Both the position numbers and the translations under genes were made by a program. A stretch of 64,000 bases of DNA from Bosea sp. NBC_00550 (lineage in GTDB: Bacteria > Pseudomonadota > Alphaproteobacteria > Rhizobiales > Beijerinckiaceae), in contig NZ_CP102772.1 of the NCBI RefSeq assembly GCF_026020075.1, positions 4,616,501 to 4,680,500 on the forward strand, read 5' to 3'. How positions within the stretch are numbered: the stretch's first letter is position 1; every line of letters starts with the position of its first letter. Below the pieces are notes generated by a model, which did no database searches, had not been told where the DNA came from, and was given only the letters and a program-made list of their open reading frames with translations. Positions 48,379 to 57,016 of this stretch are shown in pieces.

Positions 48379-51107
48379 CGCAGGCCGGTCCTGCCGCCAG
48401 CCTCGTCGGCGTCACGCACCGTTACGGCAAGGTGACCGCCCTCGACGCGATGACGCTCGACATCCCGTCCGGCCGCATGATCGGGGTTATCGGGCCCGAT
48501 GGCGTCGGCAAGTCGACCCTGCTCGCGCTCGTCGCCGGGGTGCGCACGATCCAGCAGGGCAGCGTCCATGCGCTGGGCGGCGATCTCGGCGTCAAGGCGC
48601 AGCGCGAGGCGCGGCGTGGACGCATCGCCTATATGCCGCAGGGGCTGGGGCGCAATCTCTACCCGACGCTGTCGGTCTTCGAGAACATCGACTTCCATGC
48701 GCGGCTGTTCGGACAGGATGCCGCCGAGCGCCGCAGCCGCATCGACGAACTGCTCAAGGCCACCGGGCTCGACCCCTTCGAGAACCGGCCGGCAGCCAAG
48801 CTTTCCGGCGGCATGAAGCAAAAGCTCTCGCTCTGCTGCGCGCTGATCCACGATCCCGACCTGCTCGTGCTCGACGAGCCGACGACGGGCGTCGATCCGC
48901 TCTCGCGCGGCCAGTTCTGGGACCTGATCGACACGATCCGCGGCCGTCGGCCGGGCATGAGCGTCATCGTCGCCACCGCCTACATGGAGGAAGCCGAGCG
49001 CTTCGACTGGCTCGTCGCCATGGATGACGGCAAGGCGATCGCCACCGGTACGCCGGCCGAACTGCGCGAAAAGGCCGGGCAAACGACGCTGGAGGGCGCT
49101 TTCGTCGCGCTGCTCCCGGAAGCCAAGCGCGCGCAGCATCGGGAGGTCGTGATGCGGCCGCGGGTCGTGAGTGACGACGCCACGCCCGCGATCGAAGCCG
49201 AGGGTCTGACCCGCCGCTTCGGCGATTTCGTCGCCGTCGACCATGTCAGCTTCCGCATCGGCCGCGGCGAGATCTTCGGGTTCCTCGGTTCCAACGGCTG
49301 CGGCAAGTCGACGACGATGAAGATGCTGACCGGCCTGCTGCCGGCGAGCGAAGGCACGGCCAAGCTCTTCGGCCAGCCGCTCGCCGCCGACGACATGGAG
49401 ACGCGCCGCCATGTCGGCTACATGTCGCAGGCTTTCTCGCTCTACAGCGAGCTGACGGTCCGCCAGAATCTGCTGCTCCATGCGGAGCTCTACCATCTGC
49501 CGCCGGCCGATATCCCCGGCCGGATCGCCGAGCTCCTGACTCGCTTCGACCTCGAGACCGTTGCCGACGAACGGCCCGACAGCCTGCCGCTCGGCATCCG
49601 CCAGCGCCTGCAGCTCGCCGTCGCCGTCCTGCACCGGCCGGCCATGCTGATCCTCGACGAGCCGACCTCGGGCGTCGACCCGATCGCGCGTGACGCCTTC
49701 TGGCGCACGCTGATCGACCTCTCGCGCGACGACGGCGTCACCATCTTCCTCTCGACCCATTTCATGAACGAGGCGGAGCGTTGCGACCGCATCTCCTTCA
49801 TGCATGCCGGCAAGGTGCTGGCAGTCGGCACGCCGCAGGAGCTGGTGCGGCAACGCGGCGTGGACACGCTGGAAGAGGCCTTCATCGCCTATCTCAAGGA
49901 GGCCGCCGGCATCGAGGATGCGCCTGCGGAAGCGGCTGCGGTCCCAGCCGCCGCGGCCCGGCCGGCGCCGCCGGCGCGCCGCTTCGATCCGCGCCGGCTC
50001 TGGGCCTGCACAAGGCGCGAGACCATGGAGCTGCTGCGCGATCCGATCCGGCTGAGCTTCGCTTTCCTCGGGCCGCTGCTGCTGATGCTGGCCTTCGGCT
50101 TCGGCATCTCCTTCGATGTCGAGAACCTGAAATTCGCCGCCTATGACCAGGACAGCTCGATGGAGAGCCGGCAACTGGTCGAGGCCTTCTCGAGTTCGCG
50201 CTATTTCGACGAACAGGCGCCGATCCGATCCGCCGTCGAACTGGACCAGCGCCTGCGGAGCGGCGAGCTCCAGTTCGCGATCGAGATCCCGCCTTCCTTC
50301 GGTCGCGACCTGATGAGCGGACGGGTGCCCGAACTATCCGTCTGGCTCGATGGCGCTATGCCGTTCCGGGCGGAGACGACGCGCGGCTATGTCACCGGGC
50401 TGGCGACGCAGTACGCGCAGAACTTCGTGGCTTCCCAGGCCGCGTCGAGCCATGCGCCGACGCCCGTCACGATCGAGACCCGCTTCCGCTACAACCAGGA
50501 CTTCAAGAGCGCCAACGCGATGGTGCCGAGCGTGATCATGCTGATGCTGATCCTCATCCCGGCGATCATGTCGGCGATCGGCGTCGTCCGCGAGAAGGAG
50601 ACCGGCTCCATCGCCAATTTCCGCTCGACGCCGATCAGCCGCTTCGAATTCCTGTTCGGCAAGCAGTTGCCCTATATCGCCGTCGCGATGGTCAGCTTCG
50701 TCATGCTGGTCCTGATCGCGCTGACCGTCTTCGCGGTTCCGATCAAGGGGCCGGCCTGGGTGCTGGTGCTGGCGACCCTGCTCTATGTCTCCGCCACGAC
50801 CGGCTTCGGCCAGCTCATTTCCAGCTTCACGCGCACGCAGGTCTCGGCCGTCTTCGCCACCGCGATCCTGTCGATCATCCCGGCGGTCAATTTCTCCGGC
50901 TTGATGGTGCCGGTCGCCTCGCTCTCGGGTGGCGGCCGGATCATCGGCATGAGCCTGCCGCCGGCCTGGTACCAGCCGGTCAGCGTCGGCGTCTTCACCA
51001 AGGGGTTGGGGGCGGCCGAGCTCTGGCCCAATCTGCTGGTGCTCGGCGGCTTCTTCCTGCTCTTCCTCGTCGTCGCCCAGTTGGCGCTGCGCAAGCAGGA
51101 GAACTGA
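48375..51107 (+). CDS. rbbA: RbbA-type ABC protein: two ATPase domains fused to an ABC-2 permease
   Basis: 910 residues, almost the same as E. coli RbbA (YhiH). ATPase 1 (about residues 8-240) has Walker A GPDGVGKST, signature LSGGMKQ, Walker B LLVLDEPTTGVDP. ATPase 2 (about 270-500) has GSNGCGKST, the degenerate signature LPLGIRQR, and AMLILDEPTSGVDP. From about residue 535 an ABC-2 membrane domain follows with an N-terminal helix, a periplasmic loop and a C-terminal five-helix block. E. coli RbbA was described as a ribosome-associated ATPase, but the layout and neighbours point to export. Confidence 0.9.
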   Translation: MTQAGPAASLVGVTHRYGKVTALDAMTLDIPSGRMIGVIGPDGVGKSTLLALVAGVRTIQQGSVHALGGDLGVKAQREARRGRIAYMPQGLGRNLYPTLSVFENIDFHARLFGQDAAERRSRIDELLKATGLDPFENRPAAKLSGGMKQKLSLCCALIHDPDLLVLDEPTTGVDPLSRGQFWDLIDTIRGRRPGMSVIVATAYMEEAERFDWLVAMDDGKAIATGTPAELREKAGQTTLEGAFVALLPEAKRAQHREVVMRPRVVSDDATPAIEAEGLTRRFGDFVAVDHVSFRIGRGEIFGFLGSNGCGKSTTMKMLTGLLPASEGTAKLFGQPLAADDMETRRHVGYMSQAFSLYSELTVRQNLLLHAELYHLPPADIPGRIAELLTRFDLETVADERPDSLPLGIRQRLQLAVAVLHRPAMLILDEPTSGVDPIARDAFWRTLIDLSRDDGVTIFLSTHFMNEAERCDRISFMHAGKVLAVGTPQELVRQRGVDTLEEAFIAYLKEAAGIEDAPAEAAAVPAAAARPAPPARRFDPRRLWACTRRETMELLRDPIRLSFAFLGPLLLMLAFGFGISFDVENLKFAAYDQDSSMESRQLVEAFSSSRYFDEQAPIRSAVELDQRLRSGELQFAIEIPPSFGRDLMSGRVPELSVWLDGAMPFRAETTRGYVTGLATQYAQNFVASQAASSHAPTPVTIETRFRYNQDFKSANAMVPSVIMLMLILIPAIMSAIGVVREKETGSIANFRSTPISRFEFLFGKQLPYIAVAMVSFVMLVLIALTVFAVPIKGPAWVLVLATLLYVSATTGFGQLISSFTRTQVSAVFATAILSIIPAVNFSGLMVPVASLSGGGRIIGMSLPPAWYQPVSVGVFTKGLGAAELWPNLLVLGGFFLLFLVVAQLALRKQEN

Positions 51108-51108
51108 G

Positions 51109-52242
51109 ATGGCGGCGCTCGTCATCCACCTCCAGAACATCCTGCGCCTCATGGTCAAGGAGCTGCGCAGCCTGCGGGCCGACCCGATCATGCTGGTGCT
51201 GGTGGCCTACACCTTCAGCATTGCCGTCTACACCGTGGCGACCGGCGTGAAGCTGGAGGCGCGCGATCTGACCATCGGTGTCGTCGACGAGGACCAGTCC
51301 GAGTTCTCGCGCTCGCTGCTCGGCGCCTTCGGTCCACCGCTGTTCAAGGTCTCGAAGCGCATCGCCGCCACCGAGATCGACGCCGAGATGAATTCCGGCC
51401 GCCTCGTCTTCGTGCTCGAGATACCGCCCAAGTTCCAGGCGGACCTGCTGGCCGGGCGGCAGGCGGTGCTGCAGCTCAACATCGACGCCACTGCGATGAC
51501 CCAGGCCGGCAACGGCGCGGTCTATATCCAGCAGATCATCGCCCAGGAGATTTCGAACCGGCAGGCCGGGCGCGAGACGACGACCGCGCTGCCGATCAAT
51601 CTGGTGGTGCGGGCGCGCTTCAACCCCAATCTCGACTCCGGCTGGTTCAGCTCGGTCATGCAGGTGCTCAACAACGTCACCCTGCTGACCATCATCCTGA
51701 CCGGCGCGGCGCTGATCCGCGAGCGCGAGCAGGGCACGGTCGAGCATCTCCTGGTGATGCCGGTCACGCCGGTCGAGATCATGCTCGCCAAGATGGTGGC
51801 GAATGCACTGGTCATCCTGGTCGCGGCGGTGGCCTCGCTCCTCCTCATCGTCGAATGGGCGCTGGGCGTGCCGATCGCCGGCTCGCTCCTGCTCTTCGTG
51901 TTCGGCACGGCGATCTATGCCTTTTCCGTCGCAGCGCTCGGCATCCTGCTCGGCACGCTGGCGACGACGATGGGGCAGTTCGGCCTGCTCGCGATCCCGG
52001 TCTTCGTGGTCACGCAGCTTCTGTCCGGCGCGACGACGCCGATGGAGAGCATGCCGCTCTGGCTACAGTGGATCATGCGGATCTTCAGCCCGACGCCGCA
52101 TTTCGTCGCCTTCTCGCAAGGCGTGCTCTATCGCGGCGCGGGCCTCGACATCGTCTGGCCGGAAATCGTCAAGATCGTCGCCATCGGCGCGGCCTACTTC
52201 GCTTTCGCGCTCACGCGGTTCCGCAAGGTGATCTTCTCCTGA
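51109..52242 (+). CDS. ABC-2 type permease (YhhJ-like)
   Basis: A 377-residue permease that starts one base after the previous stop. One helix at residues 25-45, a periplasmic domain (LTIGVVDEDQSEFSRSLLGAF), then five to six helices, with LIREREQGTVEHLLVMPVTPVEIMLAKM as the ABC-2 coupling segment. It should pair with the membrane half of the RbbA-like protein, as YhhJ does with YhiH. It completes a three-gene export operon. Confidence 0.9.
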   Translation: MAALVIHLQNILRLMVKELRSLRADPIMLVLVAYTFSIAVYTVATGVKLEARDLTIGVVDEDQSEFSRSLLGAFGPPLFKVSKRIAATEIDAEMNSGRLVFVLEIPPKFQADLLAGRQAVLQLNIDATAMTQAGNGAVYIQQIIAQEISNRQAGRETTTALPINLVVRARFNPNLDSGWFSSVMQVLNNVTLLTIILTGAALIREREQGTVEHLLVMPVTPVEIMLAKMVANALVILVAAVASLLLIVEWALGVPIAGSLLLFVFGTAIYAFSVAALGILLGTLATTMGQFGLLAIPVFVVTQLLSGATTPMESMPLWLQWIMRIFSPTPHFVAFSQGVLYRGAGLDIVWPEIVKIVAIGAAYFAFALTRFRKVIFS

Positions 52243-52342
52243 GGGCCGCTCCATCGTCCGGTGCTGGCCCGTCCGCACCGGTTGTCATCGCCCTGTCGGC
52301 TTCCTAGTGTCCGAGCTGACGGGAGGAGATCTGGATCCGCTT

Positions 52343-53464
52343 ATGACCGCCCGCAAGAAGACGACGCCTGCCGCGCAACTCGCCGCAGACCGCCCCGCCG
52401 AACTCAGCCTGCCCTGGTTCTGGCCCGTCGATGCCGCCTTGCGCCTGACCGAGCGCAATCTCGATTTCCTCTCCGAGGCGGTGAAGATCACCCGCCCGCC
52501 GCCGCCGGACTGGGCCACGCCCAACACGGTGCGCCTCGACCTTCAGACGATGCGATTGCGCGAATTCGGCAAGCCTCGTGCAGACGGCGTTCCCGTGCTG
52601 ATCGACGCGCCCTATGCCGGGCACGGCGCGACCATCGCCGACTACGACAAGGGCCAGAGCCTCGTCGAGACGATGCTTTCGAACGGCATCGACCACGCCC
52701 TCGTCACCGACTGGAAGCCTGCGACGCAGGAGATGCGCTATTTCAGCATCGACACCTATCTCGCCGAATTGAATGCCGCGATCGACGATCTTGGCGGTGT
52801 CGTGCATCTGGTAGGCCTCTGCCAGGGCGGCTGGCTGAGCGCGATGCTGGCGGCCCGCTTTCCGGGCAAGGTCAGGTCGCTGGTGCTGGCGGGCTCTCCG
52901 ATCGATGCCGATGCGGGCGATGGACCGATCAAGCAGATGGCGCAGACCATGCCGCTGAAGAGTTATCGCGACATGGTGCGGCTCGGGCGCGGGCTGATGC
53001 CGGGCCGTTTCATGCTCGCCGGCTGGAAGAACATGCATCCGGAGGAGCACTACGTCGACAAGTTCATCCGGCTCTACCAGAATCTCGCCGACAGGAACTA
53101 TCTCGACCGGACCGAGACCTTCGCGGCCTGGTACGAGAACCCGCTCGATCTGCCTGGCGTCTACTATCTCCAGGCCATCGAGCAGATCTTCAAGGAAAAC
53201 CGCTTCGCCAAGGGTGAGTTCGTCGGGCTCGGCCGGCGCCTGAGCCTGAAGGATGTGACCTGCCCGGTCTATCTCCTCGCTGGCGCGGCGGACGACATCA
53301 CCACCAGCGAGCAGGTCTTCGCGGCGGAGGATCTCGTCGGCACGCCGAGAAAGAAGGTCGAGAAGAAGCTGGTGCCCGGCGGCCATATCGGCCTGTTCAT
53401 GGGCCGCAAGACGCTGGGCGAAACCTGGCCGGGGATCGCCCGCTGGATCGCGGAACAGGATTAG
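52343..53464 (+). CDS. PhaC-like alpha/beta hydrolase with a cysteine nucleophile motif
   Basis: From the ATG at 52343 it has 373 residues; a GTG at 52307 is possible but lacks a ribosome site. The nucleophile elbow GLCQGG (C160) matches the G-x-C-x-G lipase box of polyhydroxyalkanoate synthases, not the serine of ordinary hydrolases. An aspartate in AGAADDIT and a histidine in GGHIGLFMG complete a triad. It is shorter than PhaC (about 560 or more). Genes of this kind sit before pta and ackA in several alphaproteobacteria, suggesting a role in CoA or storage-polymer turnover. Exact activity unknown. Confidence 0.75.
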   Translation: MTARKKTTPAAQLAADRPAELSLPWFWPVDAALRLTERNLDFLSEAVKITRPPPPDWATPNTVRLDLQTMRLREFGKPRADGVPVLIDAPYAGHGATIADYDKGQSLVETMLSNGIDHALVTDWKPATQEMRYFSIDTYLAELNAAIDDLGGVVHLVGLCQGGWLSAMLAARFPGKVRSLVLAGSPIDADAGDGPIKQMAQTMPLKSYRDMVRLGRGLMPGRFMLAGWKNMHPEEHYVDKFIRLYQNLADRNYLDRTETFAAWYENPLDLPGVYYLQAIEQIFKENRFAKGEFVGLGRRLSLKDVTCPVYLLAGAADDITTSEQVFAAEDLVGTPRKKVEKKLVPGGHIGLFMGRKTLGETWPGIARWIAEQD

Positions 53465-53469
53465 ATGCC

Positions 53470-54417
53470 ATGACGACGCTGTCCGCTTCCGAATATCTCC
53501 AGCTCGCGCTCGGCCGCTGCCAGGATCTCCCGGCGGTGCGCACGGGCGTGGTCCATCCCGTCAAGGCCAATGTGATCGAAGCGGTGGCCGATGCGGCCGG
53601 CGAGGCGTTGATCGAACCGGTCCTGATCGGCCCGGCCGCCCGCATCCACGCTGCCGCGCGGGAGGCCGGCATCGACATCTCGCCCTGGGAGCTCGTCGAC
53701 ACCGAGCATAGTCACGAGGCCGCGGCGAAGGCCGTCGCATTGGCGGCGGGCGGCGAGCTCGGCGCGCTGATGAAAGGCTCGCTGCATACCGACGAGCTTC
53801 TGGGTGCCGTCGTACGGGCCGATTCCGGGTTGCGGACCGAGCGGCGCATTTCCCATGCCTTCGTGATGCATATCGAGAGCTATCCCAAGCCCTTCATCAT
53901 CACCGATGCGGCGGTCAACATCTCGCCGGATCTCGCTACCAAGGCCGACATCGTCCAGAACGCCGTCAATCTCTGGCATGTCGCTCTGGGCAGCCTCGAC
54001 GATCTGCCGAAAGTCGCCGTCCTCGCGGCGGTCGAGACCGTCAACCCGCATATGCCGGCGACGCTCGACGCCGCCGCGCTCTCGAAGATGGCCGAGCGCG
54101 GCCAGATCACCGATGCCGTCGTCGACGGGCCGCTCGCTTTCGACAACGCGATCAGCGCCGCGGCGGCGAAGGAAAAGGGCATCGTCTCCGTCGTTGCCGG
54201 CCATGCCGACATCCTGCTCGTGCCTGAGATCGAGGCCGGCAACATGCTGGCCAAGCAGCTCACCTTCCTGAGCGGCGCCGATGCCGCCGGGATCGTGCTC
54301 GGCGCGCGCGTGCCGATCATCCTCACCAGCCGGGCCGACAATCTGCGTGCGCGGCTGCTCTCCTGCGTTCTGGCCGTGCTCCTGGCCGATGCGCGCCGCA
54401 CGGGGCGGATCAAGTGA
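53470..54417 (+). CDS. pta: Phosphate acetyltransferase (short Pta/Ptb type)
   Basis: A 315-residue protein of the PTA_PTB fold, the form often annotated as the C-terminal half of bifunctional enoyl-CoA hydratase/phosphate acetyltransferase. Landmarks are ALMKGSLHTDELLGAVV, RRISHAFVMHIESYPKPFIITDAAVNI and DGPLAFDNAISAAAAKEKGI, then ADILLVPEIEAGNMLAKQL. It converts acetyl-CoA and phosphate to acetyl phosphate and CoA. It starts five bases after the PhaC-like gene and overlaps ackA. Confidence 0.92.
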   Translation: MTTLSASEYLQLALGRCQDLPAVRTGVVHPVKANVIEAVADAAGEALIEPVLIGPAARIHAAAREAGIDISPWELVDTEHSHEAAAKAVALAAGGELGALMKGSLHTDELLGAVVRADSGLRTERRISHAFVMHIESYPKPFIITDAAVNISPDLATKADIVQNAVNLWHVALGSLDDLPKVAVLAAVETVNPHMPATLDAAALSKMAERGQITDAVVDGPLAFDNAISAAAAKEKGIVSVVAGHADILLVPEIEAGNMLAKQLTFLSGADAAGIVLGARVPIILTSRADNLRARLLSCVLAVLLADARRTGRIK

Positions 54418-55520
54418 TCGATACGATCCTCGTCCTCAACGCCGGGTCTTCCAGCCTCAAATTCCAGGTCTTCCGCAGCGACGACCTCGGCGTGCTCGCC
54501 CGCGGCAAGGCGGTGCGCCTCGGCGAAGCCGAGCCCGCGATGGATGCAAGCCTTGCCGACGGCAGGCGCGAGCGCATCGCGCTGCCGCAGGCCTGCGACC
54601 ACGACACGGCGCTCTCCGCCGTCCTCGCCTTCGTCGATCGCCATGACGATGGCTGGCGGATGCAGGCCGTCGCGCATCGCATCGTCCATGGTGGCGAGAC
54701 CTATGCCGATCCCGTCGTGGTGACGCCGGCCGTCTTCGCTGCGCTGGAAGCGCTCTCGCCGCTGGCGCCGCTGCATCAGCCGCACAATCTCGCTGCCGTT
54801 GCCGCGGCGCAGCGCCTGATGGGCGACGTGCCCAACATCGCCTGTTTCGACACCGCCTTCCATGCCGGGCACGATCCGCTCACCCATAATTTCGCGCTCG
54901 AACAGGGGCTGCGCGACAAGGGCATCCGCCGCTACGGCTTCCACGGCCTGTCCTATCAATGGCTGGAGATGGTGCTGGCCGAGCAGCATCCCGATCTCCA
55001 CGCCGGGCGCGTTGTCGCCGCCCATCTCGGCAATGGCGCGAGCCTTTGCGCCATCCGGGGCGGCCGCAGCATCGACACGACCATGGGGATGACCGCGCTC
55101 GACGGCTTGCCCATGGGCACCCGAAGTGGCGCGCTCGATGCCGGCGCCGTGCTCTACATGTTCCAGAGCCTTGGGATGAGTGCGGAGGAGGTCTCGAACA
55201 CCCTCTACGAGCAGTCGGGCCTGCTCGGTCTTTCCGGCTTGAGCAACGATGTCGAGACGCTGCTCGCGAGCGACGATCCGCAGGCGCGTTTCGCGCTCGA
55301 CTATTTCGCGCTGAAGGTCGCGCAGTTCGGCGCCGCGATGGCCGCTGCCATGGCTGGCATCGACGGCTTCGTCTTCACCGGCGGCATCGGCGAGCATGCC
55401 GCGCCGGTCCGGGACGCCATCCTCGAGCGCCTTGCTTTCCTCGGGAATTTCAAGGTTCTCGTTATTCCCGCCAATGAGGAGCGTGTCATGGCCGTTCAGG
55501 CGAATGCGCTCATCGCCTGA
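54414..55520 (+). CDS. ackA: Acetate kinase
   Basis: The GTG at 54414 overlaps the pta stop (GTGA). It is 368 residues, a little shorter than the usual 400. Motifs include VLNAGSSSLKF at the N-terminus, HRIVHGGE, CFDTAFHAG, RRYGFHGLSYQW, HLGNGAS, MGMTALDGLPMGTRSG and FTGGIGEHAAPVR. It makes acetate and ATP from acetyl phosphate, or the reverse. Together with Pta it links acetyl-CoA to acetate. Confidence 0.95.
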   Translation: MIDTILVLNAGSSSLKFQVFRSDDLGVLARGKAVRLGEAEPAMDASLADGRRERIALPQACDHDTALSAVLAFVDRHDDGWRMQAVAHRIVHGGETYADPVVVTPAVFAALEALSPLAPLHQPHNLAAVAAAQRLMGDVPNIACFDTAFHAGHDPLTHNFALEQGLRDKGIRRYGFHGLSYQWLEMVLAEQHPDLHAGRVVAAHLGNGASLCAIRGGRSIDTTMGMTALDGLPMGTRSGALDAGAVLYMFQSLGMSAEEVSNTLYEQSGLLGLSGLSNDVETLLASDDPQARFALDYFALKVAQFGAAMAAAMAGIDGFVFTGGIGEHAAPVRDAILERLAFLGNFKVLVIPANEERVMAVQANALIA

Positions 55521-55537
55521 GGGTCGGAGGAAGCGGA

Positions 55538-56053
55538 ATGAGCAATGCCGGTTCGGGCTTCATGCGACGCGTCGATCTGCCCGCCGAAATCGCCGGCAAG
55601 CTCTGGCTCGGACCGATGCCGGGCCGTTTGCGGTCGCTGGCGGACGATCTGGCAGATCTGCAGCGGCAGGGGATCGCCCGCGTGATCTGCCTGACGCCAT
55701 CGGACGAAATCCGGCTGAAGTCGCCGGACTATGCCGCACGGCAGGGCGATCTCGGCATCCCCGTCACAAGCTTTCCGATCGGCGATTTCGGCGTTCCCGA
55801 GGATGGCGGCGGCTTGAAGACCCTCGCGCAAGAGGCTGCACGCGACCTGAAGGCGGGGACGGCGCTGTTCGTCCACTGCGCCGCCGGCATCGGGCGGACG
55901 GGCATGGTCGCGACCTGCATCTTGGTCGCGCTCGGCCTGAGCGGGGATGCGGCGATCAGCGCGATCGCCGCCGCCGGCTCGGGCCCCGAGACGGATATCC
56001 AGAAGCGCCTGGTCGCCCGCTACGCTGAAGAGGCGCTGAATTCCGGCCGCTGA
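55538..56053 (+). CDS. Protein-tyrosine/dual-specificity phosphatase-like
   Basis: A 171-residue cytoplasmic protein. The P-loop HCAAGIGRTG holds the nucleophile cysteine C114 and arginine R120 (C-x5-R). The preceding region contains a likely acid aspartate (FPIGDFGVPEDG). Similar proteins remove phosphate from tyrosine or small substrates. It starts 17 bases after ackA, so it probably belongs to the same transcript, but its substrate is not indicated. Confidence 0.85.
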   Translation: MSNAGSGFMRRVDLPAEIAGKLWLGPMPGRLRSLADDLADLQRQGIARVICLTPSDEIRLKSPDYAARQGDLGIPVTSFPIGDFGVPEDGGGLKTLAQEAARDLKAGTALFVHCAAGIGRTGMVATCILVALGLSGDAAISAIAAAGSGPETDIQKRLVARYAEEALNSGR

Positions 56054-56080
56054 ACCTGGCGCTTATTGCTCGAAATACAT

Positions 56081-56206
56081 GTCATCCCGGACGGAGCGAA
56101 GCGCAGATCTGGGATCCATGCCTGAACCTTGATCGGTAGCGCGCTGGCATGGATCCCGGGTCAAGCCCGGGATAGCGGCGTGGTTCCGAGCTGGATAAGC
56201 ACGCTC
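56081..56206. repeat. 126-bp intergenic repeat, copy 2
   Basis: Second copy of the element at 39558-39683, in the same orientation. The inner arms GGGATCCATGCC (56111-56122) and GGCATGGATCCC (56146-56157) form a perfect 12-bp inverted repeat, so the element can fold as a long hairpin. It fills the gap between the convergent phosphatase and ABC ATPase genes and may double as a transcription barrier. Confidence 0.8.
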
Positions 56207-56220
56207 CTGCACACCCCCAG

Positions 56221-57006
56221 TCACGCTCCCGGCTGGTCCCGATCGAGGTCGACCAGGTATTCGATATGCCGGCGCCCGGCATGGTCGGGCTTGATCGCCA
56301 CGGCCACGCCGAACACGGTCCGGATGGTCTCTTCCGTCAGCACGGTTTCCGGCGTTCCCGCCGCCAGCAACCGGCCATGATGCAAGAGCGCGATCTCGTC
56401 GCAGAACAGAGCGGCGAGGTTGAGGTCGTGCAGCGCGACGATGCAGGTGATGCCGAGCCGCCGGATCAGCGTCAGGATCGAGAGCTGATGCTGGATGTCG
56501 AGATGGTTGGTCGGCTCGTCGAGGATCAGCTCGCTCGGCTCCTGCGCCAGCGCCCGCGCGATATGGACGCGCTGGCGCTCCCCGCCCGAGAGCGTGTGCC
56601 AGGGCTGGTCATGCCGGTCTTCGAGGCCCACCCGCACCAGCGCTTCGCTGACGGCGGCCTCGTCGGCTGCGCTCCACGAGGCGAGCGCGGCGCGATGCGG
56701 CGTGCGGCCAAGGCGGACGACCTCGCAGACGGAGAGCTGGATCTCGGTCGTCGCCTGCTGTTCGACGAAGGCGAGCCGCTGTGCCAGTTCGCGTCGCGGC
56801 ACCCTCGCGATGTCGCGCTCGTCGAGCGTCACCACGCCGCTCGCCACCTTGCGCAATCGGCAGAGCAGCCTGAGCAGGCTCGACTTGCCGGAGCCGTTGG
56901 GGCCGATCAGGCCGAGGATGCGCCCCGGCGCCGCCGCGAGCGTCACACCGTCGACGATCATCCTTCCGGCCGCGCTCCAGCGCACGTCCTGCGTCGCGAG
57001 CGTCAT
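56221..57006 (-). CDS. ABC ATPase, FecE/BtuD type
   Basis: A 261-residue ATPase: Walker A GPNGSGKSS, Q-loop region FVEQQATTEIQ, signature LSGGERQR, Walker B ELILDEPTNHLD and H-loop VALHDLNLAALFCDE, the sequence style of the iron-siderophore/cobalamin group. It starts ten bases after the permease stop, with GAGGAAG as ribosome site. It powers the permease and binding protein encoded upstream. The cobalamin riboswitch at the operon head points to a cobalamin or related cobalt-corrinoid substrate. Confidence 0.92.
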   Translation of the reverse strand: MTLATQDVRWSAAGRMIVDGVTLAAAPGRILGLIGPNGSGKSSLLRLLCRLRKVASGVVTLDERDIARVPRRELAQRLAFVEQQATTEIQLSVCEVVRLGRTPHRAALASWSAADEAAVSEALVRVGLEDRHDQPWHTLSGGERQRVHIARALAQEPSELILDEPTNHLDIQHQLSILTLIRRLGITCIVALHDLNLAALFCDEIALLHHGRLLAAGTPETVLTEETIRTVFGVAVAIKPDHAGRRHIEYLVDLDRDQPGA

Positions 57007-57016
57007 GCCGGCTTCC

